A stretch of 64,000 bases of DNA, from positions 1-64,000 of the forward strand of contig NZ_WAIE01000006.1 in the NCBI RefSeq assembly GCF_008830225.1. Reading direction: 5' to 3'. Origin of the DNA: Pseudodesulfovibrio senegalensis. GTDB taxonomy: Bacteria > Desulfobacterota > Desulfovibrionia > Desulfovibrionales > Desulfovibrionaceae. The position numbers and the translations under genes were made by a program. The notes under the pieces were generated by a model. That model was not told where the DNA came from. It did no database searches and saw only the letters and a program-made list of their open reading frames with translations. Below are positions 16,644-25,229 of the stretch, piece by piece; the first letter of the stretch is position 1; every line of letters begins with the position of its first letter.

Positions 16644-18284
16644 ATGACTCTTGGCCAAGCTTTCAAGGCCAACTTCCTGGGCAACGCACCGCAATGGTAC
16701 AAGCTTTGCCTGCTGGCCTTCTTGATCATCAACCCCATCGTATGGTTCGGGGTGCCCAACGGGCACTTCCTTGCCGGCTGGATTCTCATCGGTGAATTCA
16801 TCTTCACCCTTGCCATGGCGCTCAAATGCTACCCGCTGCCCGCGGGCGGTCTGCTGGCCATCGAGGCCATCGCCATGGGCATGACTTCGCCGCAAAGCGT
16901 CTATCATGAAGCGGTGCACAACTTCCCGGTTATCCTGCTACTCATCTTCATGGTGGCCGGCATCTACTTCATGAAGGACCTGCTGCAGTTCACCTTCACC
17001 AAACTGTTGGTGAAGATTCAGTCCAAAATACTGATCTCCCTGCTTTTCTGTTTTTCCGGTGCATTCCTTTCCGCATTTCTGGATGCCCTGACCGTCACCG
17101 CGGTCATCATCTCGGTCGCCTACGGCTTCTACAACGTCTACCACCGCTACGCCTCGGGCGTGCCCATGACCTCGTCCCACGACCTGGTCAATGACGAAGC
17201 CGTGAAAATGGGCCGCGAAGACCTGCTGGAATTCCGCGCATACCTGCGCAACCTGATGATGCACGGCGCAGTGGGTACAGCGCTCGGCGGCGTGTGCACC
17301 ATCGTGGGCGAGCCCCAGAACCTGCTCATCGGCCATGAAATGGGCTGGCACTTCATGGACTTCTTCATCATGGTGGCGCCCATTTCCATGCCCGTGCTGA
17401 TCATGGGTCTGTTGACCTGCGCCTCCCTGGAAAAATTCCACCTGTTCGGCTACGGCGCGGCTCTGCCGGGCAACGTGCGTTCCATCCTGCTGGAGCAGGC
17501 CACCCAAGACGAAGCAAAACGCGGCATCACCGGCAAGGCCAAGCTCGTGACCCAGATCATCGTGGCCATCTGGCTCATCGTTTCGCTGGGCCTGCATCTT
17601 GCCGAGGTCGGCATTATCGGCCTTTCGGTCATCGTGCTGCTGAGTTCCTTCAACGGCTTCGTGGAAGAGCACCAGTTCGGCAAGGCGTTTGAAGAGGCCC
17701 TGCCCTTCACCGCCCTGCTGGTGGTCTTCTTCGCCATCGTCGCGGTTATCCACGACAACCACCTGTTCGCCCCGGTCATCCACTACGTGCTCAGCCTCAA
17801 GGGACACGTGCAGCTGGCAGCCTACTATCTGGCCAACGGCCTGCTTTCCATGATCTCGGACAACGTGTTCGTGGCCACCGTGTACATCTCGGAAACCAAG
17901 ATGCACTTCGTGGACGTGCTTTCCGCACTGCCCGGCGTGCAAGACGGCAAGGCTCTCATGGCCGCCCTGACCGACCCGCATCAGGTTCGCGCGGACGTCA
18001 TCGCCACACTGCCCGAAGCCATCCAGCAGACCGTTGCCACGGAAATGAAGCAGTTCGACCACCTGGCCGTGGCCATCAACACCGGGACCAACATCCCGAG
18101 CGTGGCGACTCCCAACGGACAGGCCGCGTTCCTGTTCCTGCTGACCTCGACACTGGCTCCGGTCATCCGGCTGTCCTACGGGCGCATGGTCATGCTGGCG
18201 TTGCCCTACACCATCGTCATGTCCATCACCGGCCTCACCGCCACCTACTACATGAACGAGATCCTGCACTTCTTCGGCGGCTAG
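16644..18284 (+). CDS. nhaB: Na+/H+ antiporter NhaB
   Basis: A 546-residue antiporter of the NhaB family, which exchanges cytoplasmic Na+ for protons. The N-terminus ([21 protein letters not shown]) is characteristic. Central features include [20 protein letters not shown] and [19 protein letters not shown], and the C-terminal half has [14 protein letters not shown] and [20 protein letters not shown]. About twelve membrane segments are expected. The start is fixed by AAAGGAGAGACCGAATG. It is preceded by a long structured leader and followed by a strong terminator, so it is monocistronic. Confidence 0.95.
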   Translation: MTLGQAFKANFLGNAPQWYKLCLLAFLIINPIVWFGVPNGHFLAGWILIGEFIFTLAMALKCYPLPAGGLLAIEAIAMGMTSPQSVYHEAVHNFPVILLLIFMVAGIYFMKDLLQFTFTKLLVKIQSKILISLLFCFSGAFLSAFLDALTVTAVIISVAYGFYNVYHRYASGVPMTSSHDLVNDEAVKMGREDLLEFRAYLRNLMMHGAVGTALGGVCTIVGEPQNLLIGHEMGWHFMDFFIMVAPISMPVLIMGLLTCASLEKFHLFGYGAALPGNVRSILLEQATQDEAKRGITGKAKLVTQIIVAIWLIVSLGLHLAEVGIIGLSVIVLLSSFNGFVEEHQFGKAFEEALPFTALLVVFFAIVAVIHDNHLFAPVIHYVLSLKGHVQLAAYYLANGLLSMISDNVFVATVYISETKMHFVDVLSALPGVQDGKALMAALTDPHQVRADVIATLPEAIQQTVATEMKQFDHLAVAINTGTNIPSVATPNGQAAFLFLLTSTLAPVIRLSYGRMVMLALPYTIVMSITGLTATYYMNEILHFFGG

Positions 18285-18308
18285 CCGAACAAGGCACACT
18301 CGACAAAA

Positions 18309-18341
18309 AAGGCCCCTGCCGGAAATTCCGGCAGGGGCCTT
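18309..18341. terminator. bidirectional terminator after nhaB
   Basis: A perfect 16-bp inverted repeat (AAGGCCCCTGCCGGAA against TTCCGGCAGGGGCCTT) with an A-run on its left. It can end nhaB on the plus strand and the glycosylation operon on the minus strand. Confidence 0.9.
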
Positions 18342-18373
18342 CGTCTTCAGCGCGGTCCGGACAAAGCCGGGTG

Positions 18374-18673
18374 CTACTTTTCCTGCTCCGTAAAGGGCTG
18401 CACTTCGCCCTTGAAGTTCCAGTTGTCGTCCGCGAGTTCGGGTGCGGCATCTGGCGAAAGCAGTTGCATGGACAGGGGATCGCCCAGCTTGAACACGTTC
18501 ATGCGCAGCACGGCCTGGGCATCGCTTTCACGGGCAATGCTCTGGCTGGGCGCGGACGTATCCGTGCGGAAATGAATGGGCGCGGGCTTGTCCACAAAGC
18601 CCGTGGCCGCATACGCCAGAGCCAGCCCCAGCAGAAACAGCCGCCCGAATCCCGTGCCTGTGCGTCCGGTCAT
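18374..18673 (-). CDS. small exported or membrane-anchored protein of the glycosylation locus, unknown
   Basis: A 99-residue protein with a single N-terminal hydrophobic segment (about 9-25) that may be a signal peptide or anchor. The rest is a short periplasmic domain (HFRTDTSAPSQSIARESDAQAVLRMNVFKLGDPLSMQLL...). No family was recognised. It starts 3 nt after the DegT aminotransferase stop with GAGGAC as ribosome-binding site, so it is the last gene of that operon and probably works with it. Confidence 0.7.
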   Translation of the reverse strand: MTGRTGTGFGRLFLLGLALAYAATGFVDKPAPIHFRTDTSAPSQSIARESDAQAVLRMNVFKLGDPLSMQLLSPDAAPELADDNWNFKGEVQPFTEQEK

Positions 18674-18676
18674 GAA

Positions 18677-19810
18677 TCAGTCCTCTTTGGCCAGTGTGGA
18701 AACCACCAGATCCTGATGCTCGTTCGAGAGGTACGGATACATGGGCAAGGCAAAAATGCGCTCGGCCACGTTCTCGCTCACGGGCAGGTCGCCCTTCTGA
18801 TAGCCCAGCGAGGCATAGGCGGTCTGCAGATGCAGGGGAATCGGGTAGTAGATGGGCGAGGGAATGCCCTCGGCCTGCAGCTTGGCCTGCAGTTCGGCCC
18901 GGTGCCTGGAGTCGCGCGCCATGACGCAATACTGCGCCCAGACGCCCACGCAATCATCGGGCACGCTGGGGGCCACAAGATCCGGCACCGCGGCCAGTTC
19001 CCGCGCATAGCGGTCCGCAACCTTGTTGCGCAGTTCGATCTCTTCCGGGAATATGGTGAACTTGGCCTTGAGCACGGCGGCCTGCATGGAGTCGAGCCGC
19101 CCGGTGATGCCGAGACGCTCGTTGTCGTACTTGTCCTTGCCCTGACCATGCACGCGCACGGAAAGCAACAGTTCGTTCAGGGTGTCGTCGTCCGTGAAGA
19201 CCATGCCCCCGTCCCCGTAGCAGCCCAACGGCTTGGCCGGGAAAAACGAGGTACAGGCCACATCGCCGAAGGAACACACGGGGCGTCCCTTGTAGGTGGC
19301 CCCGAACGACTGGGCCGCGTCCACGATCAGGAACAGGCCGTTGTTCTTGGCCATGGGTTCGATGCGGTCGTAGTCCGCGGGAACGCCGAAGATGTCCACG
19401 GCGATGACGCCTCTGGGCGTGAGCTTCTGCTCATCGTGGACCATGGAAATCTTGCGCCTGAGGTCCGCAGGATCAATATTGTAGGTCACGGGGTCAATAT
19501 CCACGAACACCGGGGTTGCGCCAAGCAGAGCCACGGTTTCCGCAGTGGCCATGAAGGTGAACGGCGTGGTGAACACGGCGTCGCCCGGGCCAACGCCCAG
19601 CGAAAGCAGCGCCATGGTCAGGGCATCGGTGCCCGAGGCGCAGCCCACGGCATGCTTGACCGAACAGAATTCGGCGAGCGTGGATTCGATATCCCGGATT
19701 TCCGGACCCATGATGTAGGCTCCGTGCTCCAGCACCGCATCGATGCCGCTTTTTACTTCATCCTGTATGCGCCGATACTGCGCCTTGAGATCAATGAACG
19801 GTATTCCCAT
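18677..19810 (-). CDS. DegT/DnrJ/EryC1/StrS-family sugar aminotransferase
   Basis: A PLP-dependent enzyme of 377 residues that aminates nucleotide-linked keto sugars. Motifs are GCASGTDALTMAL (57-69), PFTFMATAETV (83-93), VDAAQSFGA (163-171) and the PLP-lysine region SFFPAKPLGCYGDGG with Lys193. It is most like WbpE- and PglE-type enzymes, which make diaminated sugars used in glycans. It follows the oligosaccharyltransferase gene with 15 bp spacing, so it probably builds the sugar that the pathway transfers. GAGGA precedes the ATG. Confidence 0.9.
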   Translation of the reverse strand: MGIPFIDLKAQYRRIQDEVKSGIDAVLEHGAYIMGPEIRDIESTLAEFCSVKHAVGCASGTDALTMALLSLGVGPGDAVFTTPFTFMATAETVALLGATPVFVDIDPVTYNIDPADLRRKISMVHDEQKLTPRGVIAVDIFGVPADYDRIEPMAKNNGLFLIVDAAQSFGATYKGRPVCSFGDVACTSFFPAKPLGCYGDGGMVFTDDDTLNELLLSVRVHGQGKDKYDNERLGITGRLDSMQAAVLKAKFTIFPEEIELRNKVADRYARELAAVPDLVAPSVPDDCVGVWAQYCVMARDSRHRAELQAKLQAEGIPSPIYYPIPLHLQTAYASLGYQKGDLPVSENVAERIFALPMYPYLSNEHQDLVVSTLAKED

Positions 19811-19824
19811 ATGTATATCCTCAC

Positions 19825-22077
19825 TTACTGTTGCACCACCTCGTATATGCGCACGAACGGCAGTCCGTCCGCAACAAGGCGAAAATATTTCGATACGTCG
19901 TTGCCCGGGGGATTTTCCGTGAACAGGCGAACCATGAGCGACTCGCGGCTTCTGCGGTCGAAAAACAGGCTTTCCCGGGTCAGTTTGTTGATGATCATGT
20001 GCGGCGCGCCTGCCAGCAGCGTACCGTCTGTCACCTGTTCGGCGTACTCCCTGTGCACAACGCCGTCAACGCCCAGCACATCCGCGGTGCGCACCCTTCC
20101 CTGATCGCCGTGCCGGTTTTCCACAATGCCGTCCGAAAGGGAAAAGGCTATGGAACCGGGACTGTAGCGATACATCTCCGGTGTCGTGGAACTGCCGGTG
20201 CGCACGTTCCAGTTGCCGTAATACAGTATCCAGCTGGCAATACGCAGATCCTTGTAGGAAACCACCAGATACTGCGGGGGAACCGGCTTGAGATGCGGCG
20301 CTTCCCGGCCCAGTGCCTCCAGCATGGACTGCACCTCCGCGCCGGTGCGCCCATGCCACAGGAGGGAGGGGTCCTGATGCGGGAACCCGGCGCAAAGCCG
20401 TATCAGGCGGTTGGCCTTGGCCGGCGAATCCGTGGCCATGACCATGGCCGAGGGGAACAGGTCCCGCCCGGAATGGCGGCCGCCGTCAATGGGCGTCGCC
20501 CGGCCGCTGTAATACTGGGTGGCGTAGCCCCAATCCCACCATGTCCAGACCACGGCGTCCCGGGGGACTGTTCTGCCCAGCCATTGCAGGGCCTGCGCAT
20601 GGGGCGGGGAAAGCACGGGCGTGGCCCGGAACGAGGCGTATTGCGCATACAGGGGCACGACCAGCGTCAGGGCCGCGCCAACGCAAACCAGCGCGCCCAA
20701 ACGCCTGCGGTACGGACCGGGCCGCAAAAACAAACGGACCAGCGCGCCAAGGCCCACGCCCATAAATATCATGAGCGGTGCGCCCCCGAACATGGAAAAA
20801 CGTACCCCGATCTTCAGGCTGAGCAGGGACAGCACCACCATGGGCAGCAGAAGCAGGGACAGGGGGCGTGCCAGCAACGTGAAAAAACAGGCCGCAAGCG
20901 CGGCGTAGCCCGCCCATGAAAAACCGGCCACACGGTAGAACACGTCCGCAAGCGGGATGTTGCGGGCCTCGATGATGCTTTGCACCACGCCCGGAAACAC
21001 GGGCGCGTCCGCATGGGTGGTTGCGCCCTGCGTGGCGGCAGGACGGAAATACAGCAGGAGCTTGTTCAGGGGCGCGGTCACGGCCTGGTCTGCGATGCCG
21101 CTGAGCACCAGCACCACGGCGAAAAGAGCCACATGCGCCCACCACGGGACCCGGCGCAACAGACGGCCGCCCTTGAATCGCATGGCCGCGCACAGGGCCG
21201 CGGCCAGCAGCACGCTGCACAGGCCGATGGTCCATGCCGGAAAATGGAAATCCGTGATCAGGGTGCTGCAATGCAGGGGTGCAAGCCCGGGAAACGCCGC
21301 CAGAATGATGATGGCAGCCTGAAGCAACACCTGGCTGCGCCGTCCCGGACAGGCCAGCAGCAGGGCAAGGCCGAGGGCGGCCAGAAACAGCAGCACGTTG
21401 AAATGGGCGATGTCCAGATGCCACCAACCGGCCATGCGCGTGAACAACCCGAGGCCAAGAACCGCCCACAGGTTCGGCGCGGCCTCGGCCTCTTCTGACG
21501 TATCGGACCGCAGCCACGTCTGCCGGGCGTTGGCCCGCACCCAGCAGGCCAATAAAAAGGCCGTGAGCAGGGGCATGAGCAGGGTAAACAGGTCCGTGTC
21601 GTAATAGCCGAGGCGGGAACGCGCATAGAAACCGGGCATGAGCGCCCCGGCCAGCCCGGCAAACAGGCCGCTGTTGCGCCCGCCCAGCAGCCAGCCCCAA
21701 AGCAGGCAGGCAACCGAAACAAGGCTGGAGAGAAACGCGGGCATCCAGAAGCCGATGTCGCCCAGGCCCACCCCGAACCACTCGTGCAGCCAGCGGGTGA
21801 ACAGGGCCAGAGGCCTGCCGTCGCCGAACACGGCCACGCGGGAGTGGGCCAGCCACAAGTAGGAATCATGGGTAGCCATGATGAATTCGTCGCCCACGCG
21901 GCAGGCCGCGTTGTCCCATGCGGTCCACAGGCTCAGGCGCAGGGCAAGTGTGATCAGGTAGCACAGGCAGGAAACCGTGACCAGCCAGCGCGCATCCGCG
22001 CGGAACCGTCCGGGCGCGCACAGCGCAGACGTGTCAAAGGCCAGGGCCAGATGCTGCCGCAGTCGCGTGAAGATCAT
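19825..22077 (-). CDS. STT3/PglB-family oligosaccharyltransferase
   Basis: An integral membrane enzyme that transfers a lipid-linked glycan to asparagine side chains of exported proteins. The 750-residue length fits bacterial PglB. The N-terminal half has about thirteen membrane segments with the metal-site aspartates in THDSYLW (Asp71) and GYYDTD (Asp160, Asp162). The periplasmic domain carries WWDWG at 513-517, a conservative variant of the canonical acceptor-binding WWDYG, followed by DGGRHSGRDLFP as in PglB. Desulfovibrio PglB homologues are known to be active with a relaxed acceptor sequence. It lies between a GspN-like gene and a DegT aminotransferase. Confidence 0.92.
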   Translation of the reverse strand: MIFTRLRQHLALAFDTSALCAPGRFRADARWLVTVSCLCYLITLALRLSLWTAWDNAACRVGDEFIMATHDSYLWLAHSRVAVFGDGRPLALFTRWLHEWFGVGLGDIGFWMPAFLSSLVSVACLLWGWLLGGRNSGLFAGLAGALMPGFYARSRLGYYDTDLFTLLMPLLTAFLLACWVRANARQTWLRSDTSEEAEAAPNLWAVLGLGLFTRMAGWWHLDIAHFNVLLFLAALGLALLLACPGRRSQVLLQAAIIILAAFPGLAPLHCSTLITDFHFPAWTIGLCSVLLAAALCAAMRFKGGRLLRRVPWWAHVALFAVVLVLSGIADQAVTAPLNKLLLYFRPAATQGATTHADAPVFPGVVQSIIEARNIPLADVFYRVAGFSWAGYAALAACFFTLLARPLSLLLLPMVVLSLLSLKIGVRFSMFGGAPLMIFMGVGLGALVRLFLRPGPYRRRLGALVCVGAALTLVVPLYAQYASFRATPVLSPPHAQALQWLGRTVPRDAVVWTWWDWGYATQYYSGRATPIDGGRHSGRDLFPSAMVMATDSPAKANRLIRLCAGFPHQDPSLLWHGRTGAEVQSMLEALGREAPHLKPVPPQYLVVSYKDLRIASWILYYGNWNVRTGSSTTPEMYRYSPGSIAFSLSDGIVENRHGDQGRVRTADVLGVDGVVHREYAEQVTDGTLLAGAPHMIINKLTRESLFFDRRSRESLMVRLFTENPPGNDVSKYFRLVADGLPFVRIYEVVQQ

Positions 22078-22088
22078 TTTTTCCGCCC

Positions 22089-22841
22089 CTATTGACGCGG
22101 CCCTGCAAGCAGGTCGTGCAGGGTGCCTTCCACATCGTAGGCATGGGGCCGCCCGCCCACGATCAGTTCGCCGTCAAGCCGTACCACGCTGCGCGGCACA
22201 CTGTCGGGGTCCAGCTGCATGACTCCCTTGCCCTGATAGTCCACGGGTTGTTTCACGGAAAAATTCTTGATGTTCCATTGATGCTCGTTCATTTCCGCGG
22301 TGGCGGAAACATCGGTGCACACGGTTCCGTCCGGCAGCACCAGCCGTGGGGCGCGCAGGTCGAACCAGCCAGAACCGAGCAGCCTGCCGTCGCTGGTGGG
22401 AATGAGCCGCCCCTTGACGTGGACCACGCCGCCCAGTTCACTGCGCCCGAACAGAAAGGTCAGGTTCACCTGCCCCTCCACCTTGAGGCGTCCCTTGGTG
22501 TCCACGCTCACATAGCATTCGGAGCCGCCCGTGTTCAGACGCACCCGGGCCAGTGGCGAAAAACCGAAGCGCAGGTCCGCGTGCTCGAAAAACATGGAGC
22601 CCGGCGCATTGGCAAAACCCACCACAAGATCGTCCACGCGAAAACCGGAAGGCCCGGCGCGTCGCAGATCCGTCCACGTAAACCGGGTATTGACCAGCCT
22701 GGCGTCAACATACTCCACCAGCCGCACGCACAGCTTTTCCCACGGCATGAACAGGGCCACGCCAAGGGCAAAGCCCAGAAACACGGTCAGAAACCGCACG
22801 AAAAACGTTTTTTTGCCCGTGGTGGTATCGCTGATTGTCAT
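22089..22841 (-). CDS. GspN-like type II secretion protein
   Basis: A 250-residue protein with one N-terminal membrane segment (about 14-32, ending FMPWEKL) and a periplasmic beta-rich domain. The layout (PWE after the anchor, then repeated strands such as VRLNTGGSECYVSVDTKG and GGVVHVKGRLIPTSDGRLLGSGWFDLRA) matches the GspN family of type II secretion, which is AsmA-like. It follows the GspM-like gene by 6 bp and precedes STT3 by 11 bp. No other secretion genes (GspC, D, E, F) are in the window. Confidence 0.65.
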   Translation of the reverse strand: MTISDTTTGKKTFFVRFLTVFLGFALGVALFMPWEKLCVRLVEYVDARLVNTRFTWTDLRRAGPSGFRVDDLVVGFANAPGSMFFEHADLRFGFSPLARVRLNTGGSECYVSVDTKGRLKVEGQVNLTFLFGRSELGGVVHVKGRLIPTSDGRLLGSGWFDLRAPRLVLPDGTVCTDVSATAEMNEHQWNIKNFSVKQPVDYQGKGVMQLDPDSVPRSVVRLDGELIVGGRPHAYDVEGTLHDLLAGPRQ

Positions 22842-22847
22842 GCTCGG

Positions 22848-23342
22848 CTACCGGACCAGAAGGGTTTTTACGTCAGCGAGCACGGACTGTTCGGCGTCCC
22901 GCTCCATATCAAAGGACAAAAATCGCAGGTCTGCCTGCTCGCGGCAGGTTTCCAGAAACGCGGTCAACTGCACAAGCGTCACGTCCTGCAACTCCACAAG
23001 GACGCCGGGTTCGCCGTATTCAAAGGGCTCCTCCTGCAGGGACAGCTGGTCCCAGCCGATGCCCGCGCCTTCGGCTATCTTGAGCACGGCCGAACGCAGG
23101 GTTTCCGCATTCATGATCTGCCGGGCCCGCAGACGCTTGATGTTCTGCACCACAGGCACAACGCGGGCATACAGCTCCCGCTTGCGCACAATCTCCTTTT
23201 GCGTGGCCACGGTCATGAAATACTGAGGACCGAAAACGCACAGCATCAACACCACGGCAAGCCAGCGCGTCATGCCCATGAACCGCTTCTGCTTGTGCTC
23301 CGGCCATTTGAGCCAGAACCAGTTGCGCGTTGTTTTGCTCAT
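22848..23342 (-). CDS. GspM-like type II secretion protein
   Basis: A 164-residue bitopic membrane protein: basic cytoplasmic start (1-25), one membrane segment (about 26-44), a helical stretch (ATQKEIVRKRELYARVVPVVQNIKRL), then a small ferredoxin-like periplasmic domain (GVLVELQDVTLVQLTAFLETC). This order is that of GspM, and also of PilO-type proteins. Its start overlaps the stop of the upstream GspL-like gene (ATGA), indicating an obligate pair. GGTGGAGC is the ribosome-binding site. Confidence 0.6.
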   Translation of the reverse strand: MSKTTRNWFWLKWPEHKQKRFMGMTRWLAVVLMLCVFGPQYFMTVATQKEIVRKRELYARVVPVVQNIKRLRARQIMNAETLRSAVLKIAEGAGIGWDQLSLQEEPFEYGEPGVLVELQDVTLVQLTAFLETCREQADLRFLSFDMERDAEQSVLADVKTLLVR

Positions 23343-23908
23343 TTGCGCTCCACCCGCAGTTGAAAGCCTATGCCGCCGAAAACGTCGCTGTGGTCCTGCA
23401 ATTCAAAAAAATAGGTGTCGTCGCGTTCAAGACGTTTGATGAATTCATCGAATGCGGCCGGGTCCGGCATGTACAGGCCCCGTATCTGGCCGACCTTGCG
23501 CCCGAGTTTCACGGCGTCCACGCGCACCATGGCGTCCGCGTGCGCGCTCAGGGCGGCGGTCACGGCCAGCGGGTCCAGCCCGGTGGGACGCACTGCTGCC
23601 AGCTTGTCGTGCTCGAACTGCAGGCGGCCGAACGGCGCGGCCCCCACATCCTCGCCCAGCACGGAGTGATACTGGCCGTAGAGTTCCCGCTCGATTTTGG
23701 CCAGCTGTGCGCTATGGTTGTACCAGCGCACGGCCTGCCCGATGTTAAACAGCAGCCCGAGGACCAGAATCCAGAACATGGAGGAAACGAACCGTGACGA
23801 GGCGGCCACGGCATCATAGCGTGGCGGCTCCTTGCGGATGCGCACACCGCGAGGCCTGATCCTGACGGCGCGCTTGCGGGGAGGGGTGTCGTTCGTATTC
23901 TGAGCCAT
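23339..23908 (-). CDS. GspL-like periplasmic-domain protein lacking the cytoplasmic actin-like domain
   Basis: A 189-residue bitopic protein with a 40-residue, strongly basic cytoplasmic tail (RKRAVRIRPRGVRIRKEPPRY), a single membrane segment (about 43-62), a coiled stretch and a ferredoxin-like periplasmic domain. That matches the C-terminal half of GspL (or PilN). Full GspL has an additional N-terminal actin-like domain of about 230 residues that docks to the GspE ATPase. No such sequence lies in frame upstream. The gene opens the GspL-M-N-STT3-DegT operon. Confidence 0.6.
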   Translation of the reverse strand: MAQNTNDTPPRKRAVRIRPRGVRIRKEPPRYDAVAASSRFVSSMFWILVLGLLFNIGQAVRWYNHSAQLAKIERELYGQYHSVLGEDVGAAPFGRLQFEHDKLAAVRPTGLDPLAVTAALSAHADAMVRVDAVKLGRKVGQIRGLYMPDPAAFDEFIKRLERDDTYFFELQDHSDVFGGIGFQLRVERK

Positions 23909-24147
23909 GGGCCTTTATTCCGGTGTTGGTGCCGTGGGCACGTTGCGCGCAATGTAAACCAAAGCCGTTGCAGCGGCAAGACGGGCACGGGCGCAATATG
24001 GCCACAATATTTTGAAAAAAAGGAACTGCGGGGTTGACCGGCCGCGACGTCAGTGCGCAGGACGCATTCCGGCACAGGGCCACGGCCCGCACCTGCCGCC
24101 GAATCAGCACGCACGCCCTTAAAACGGTCGTGCCACGGATCGGACGA

Positions 24148-24570
24148 CTATTTGACCACGAGCACCGGGCAGGGCGCGGTATGCAGCACCGCATGGGTCA
24201 CGCTGCCGAGAATCAACCCTTCAAGATCGGACTTGCCCTTGGAACCCATGATGATCAGGTCCGCGTTTTCAGCCCTGGCCACGTCCGCGATGACCTGCCC
24301 GGGCCTGCCGCCCACGATCTCCGTGCGCACGGCAACGCCCTTTTCCCCGAGCAATGCTTCATAGGGTTTGACCACCTCCTGCGCCGAGGCGGCATACTGA
24401 TCCAGAACCCACTGCACGTTGGGCTCGCCCAGTTCAGGCGGCACGGCGCGGCGGCAATGCAGCAGCACCACTTCGGCCCCTGCGGCCAGCGCATACTCGA
24501 CCGCGTGTTCGGCGGCCTTGTCGGAATGCCCGGACCCGTCCACCGGCAGAATGATTGTTTTAACGTTCAT
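24148..24570 (-). CDS. universal stress protein (UspA family)
   Basis: A 140-residue cytoplasmic protein of the Usp fold. It begins IILPVDGSGHSDKAAEHAVEYA and ends with the ATP-binding signature GSKGKSDLEGLILGSVTHAVLHTAPCPVLVV (G-2X-G-9X-G-S/T pattern), so it is probably an ATP-binding member. I chose the ATG at 24570, with GGAGGATGT before it. It overlaps the stop of the PglC-like gene (ATGA). Placement inside a glycan operon is unusual and may be incidental or regulatory. Confidence 0.9.
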   Translation of the reverse strand: MNVKTIILPVDGSGHSDKAAEHAVEYALAAGAEVVLLHCRRAVPPELGEPNVQWVLDQYAASAQEVVKPYEALLGEKGVAVRTEIVGGRPGQVIADVARAENADLIIMGSKGKSDLEGLILGSVTHAVLHTAPCPVLVVK

Positions 24571-25229
24571 ACATCCTCCCGTTTTTCTTTGCATTCGGTT
24601 CCCGAAAACGGTTCACAGCTAACCTGCCCGGGTTGGGCGATCCCCTGACGCATGACAATGCGCTTCAGGGTGGTGAGCATGATCTTCGCGTCCAGCACGG
24701 GACCGAGATTGTCCACGTACCAGGTGTCCATGGCCAGCCGCTCGGGCCAGCCCACGGTATTGCGGCCATTGACCTGCGCCCATCCGGTTATTCCCGGGCG
24801 CACCTCGTGACGCCGGGCCTGCTCCGGGGAATAGCGGTCAAGGTATTCCATGAGCAGGGGGCGCGGTCCCACAAGGGACATCTCACCCTTCAATACATTC
24901 CACAATTCGGGCAGCTCGTCCAGCGAGGTGGAGCGCAGCATTTTGCCAAACCGGGTCAGGCGCTGACCGTCGGATCCGCTGCCGGTTCGCATGGAGCGGA
25001 ATTTGACAATGGTGAAGGGCCTGCCGCGCAGGCCCGGACGCTGCTGGCGAAACAGCACCGGACGGCCAAGAGACAGGGCCACCAGCGCGGCCACCAGCAG
25101 CATGAGCGGCCAGAGCAGACAAAGCAGCAGGGCGCTGACCACAATATCCACGGCACGCTTGAAAAAACGGCTCCACAGGGATGCGGCGAATGAACGGGAT
25201 CGGGATGACGGGCCAACCGGAGCGGTCAT
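24567..25229 (-). CDS. PglC-like phosphoglycosyl transferase (initiating sugar transferase)
   Basis: A monotopic enzyme that starts glycan assembly by moving a sugar-1-phosphate from a UDP-sugar onto undecaprenyl phosphate. The 220-residue protein has a re-entrant N-terminal hydrophobic helix (about 28-52), FRQQRPGLRGRPFTIVKFRSM (60-80), the catalytic Asp104-Glu105 pair in SLDELPELWNVLKGEMSLVGPRP, and PGITGWAQVNGRNT. The length matches small PglC enzymes rather than long WbaP types. It overlaps the glycosyltransferase gene upstream and the stress-protein gene downstream. Confidence 0.9.
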   Translation of the reverse strand: MTAPVGPSSRSRSFAASLWSRFFKRAVDIVVSALLLCLLWPLMLLVAALVALSLGRPVLFRQQRPGLRGRPFTIVKFRSMRTGSGSDGQRLTRFGKMLRSTSLDELPELWNVLKGEMSLVGPRPLLMEYLDRYSPEQARRHEVRPGITGWAQVNGRNTVGWPERLAMDTWYVDNLGPVLDAKIMLTTLKRIVMRQGIAQPGQVSCEPFSGTECKEKREDV

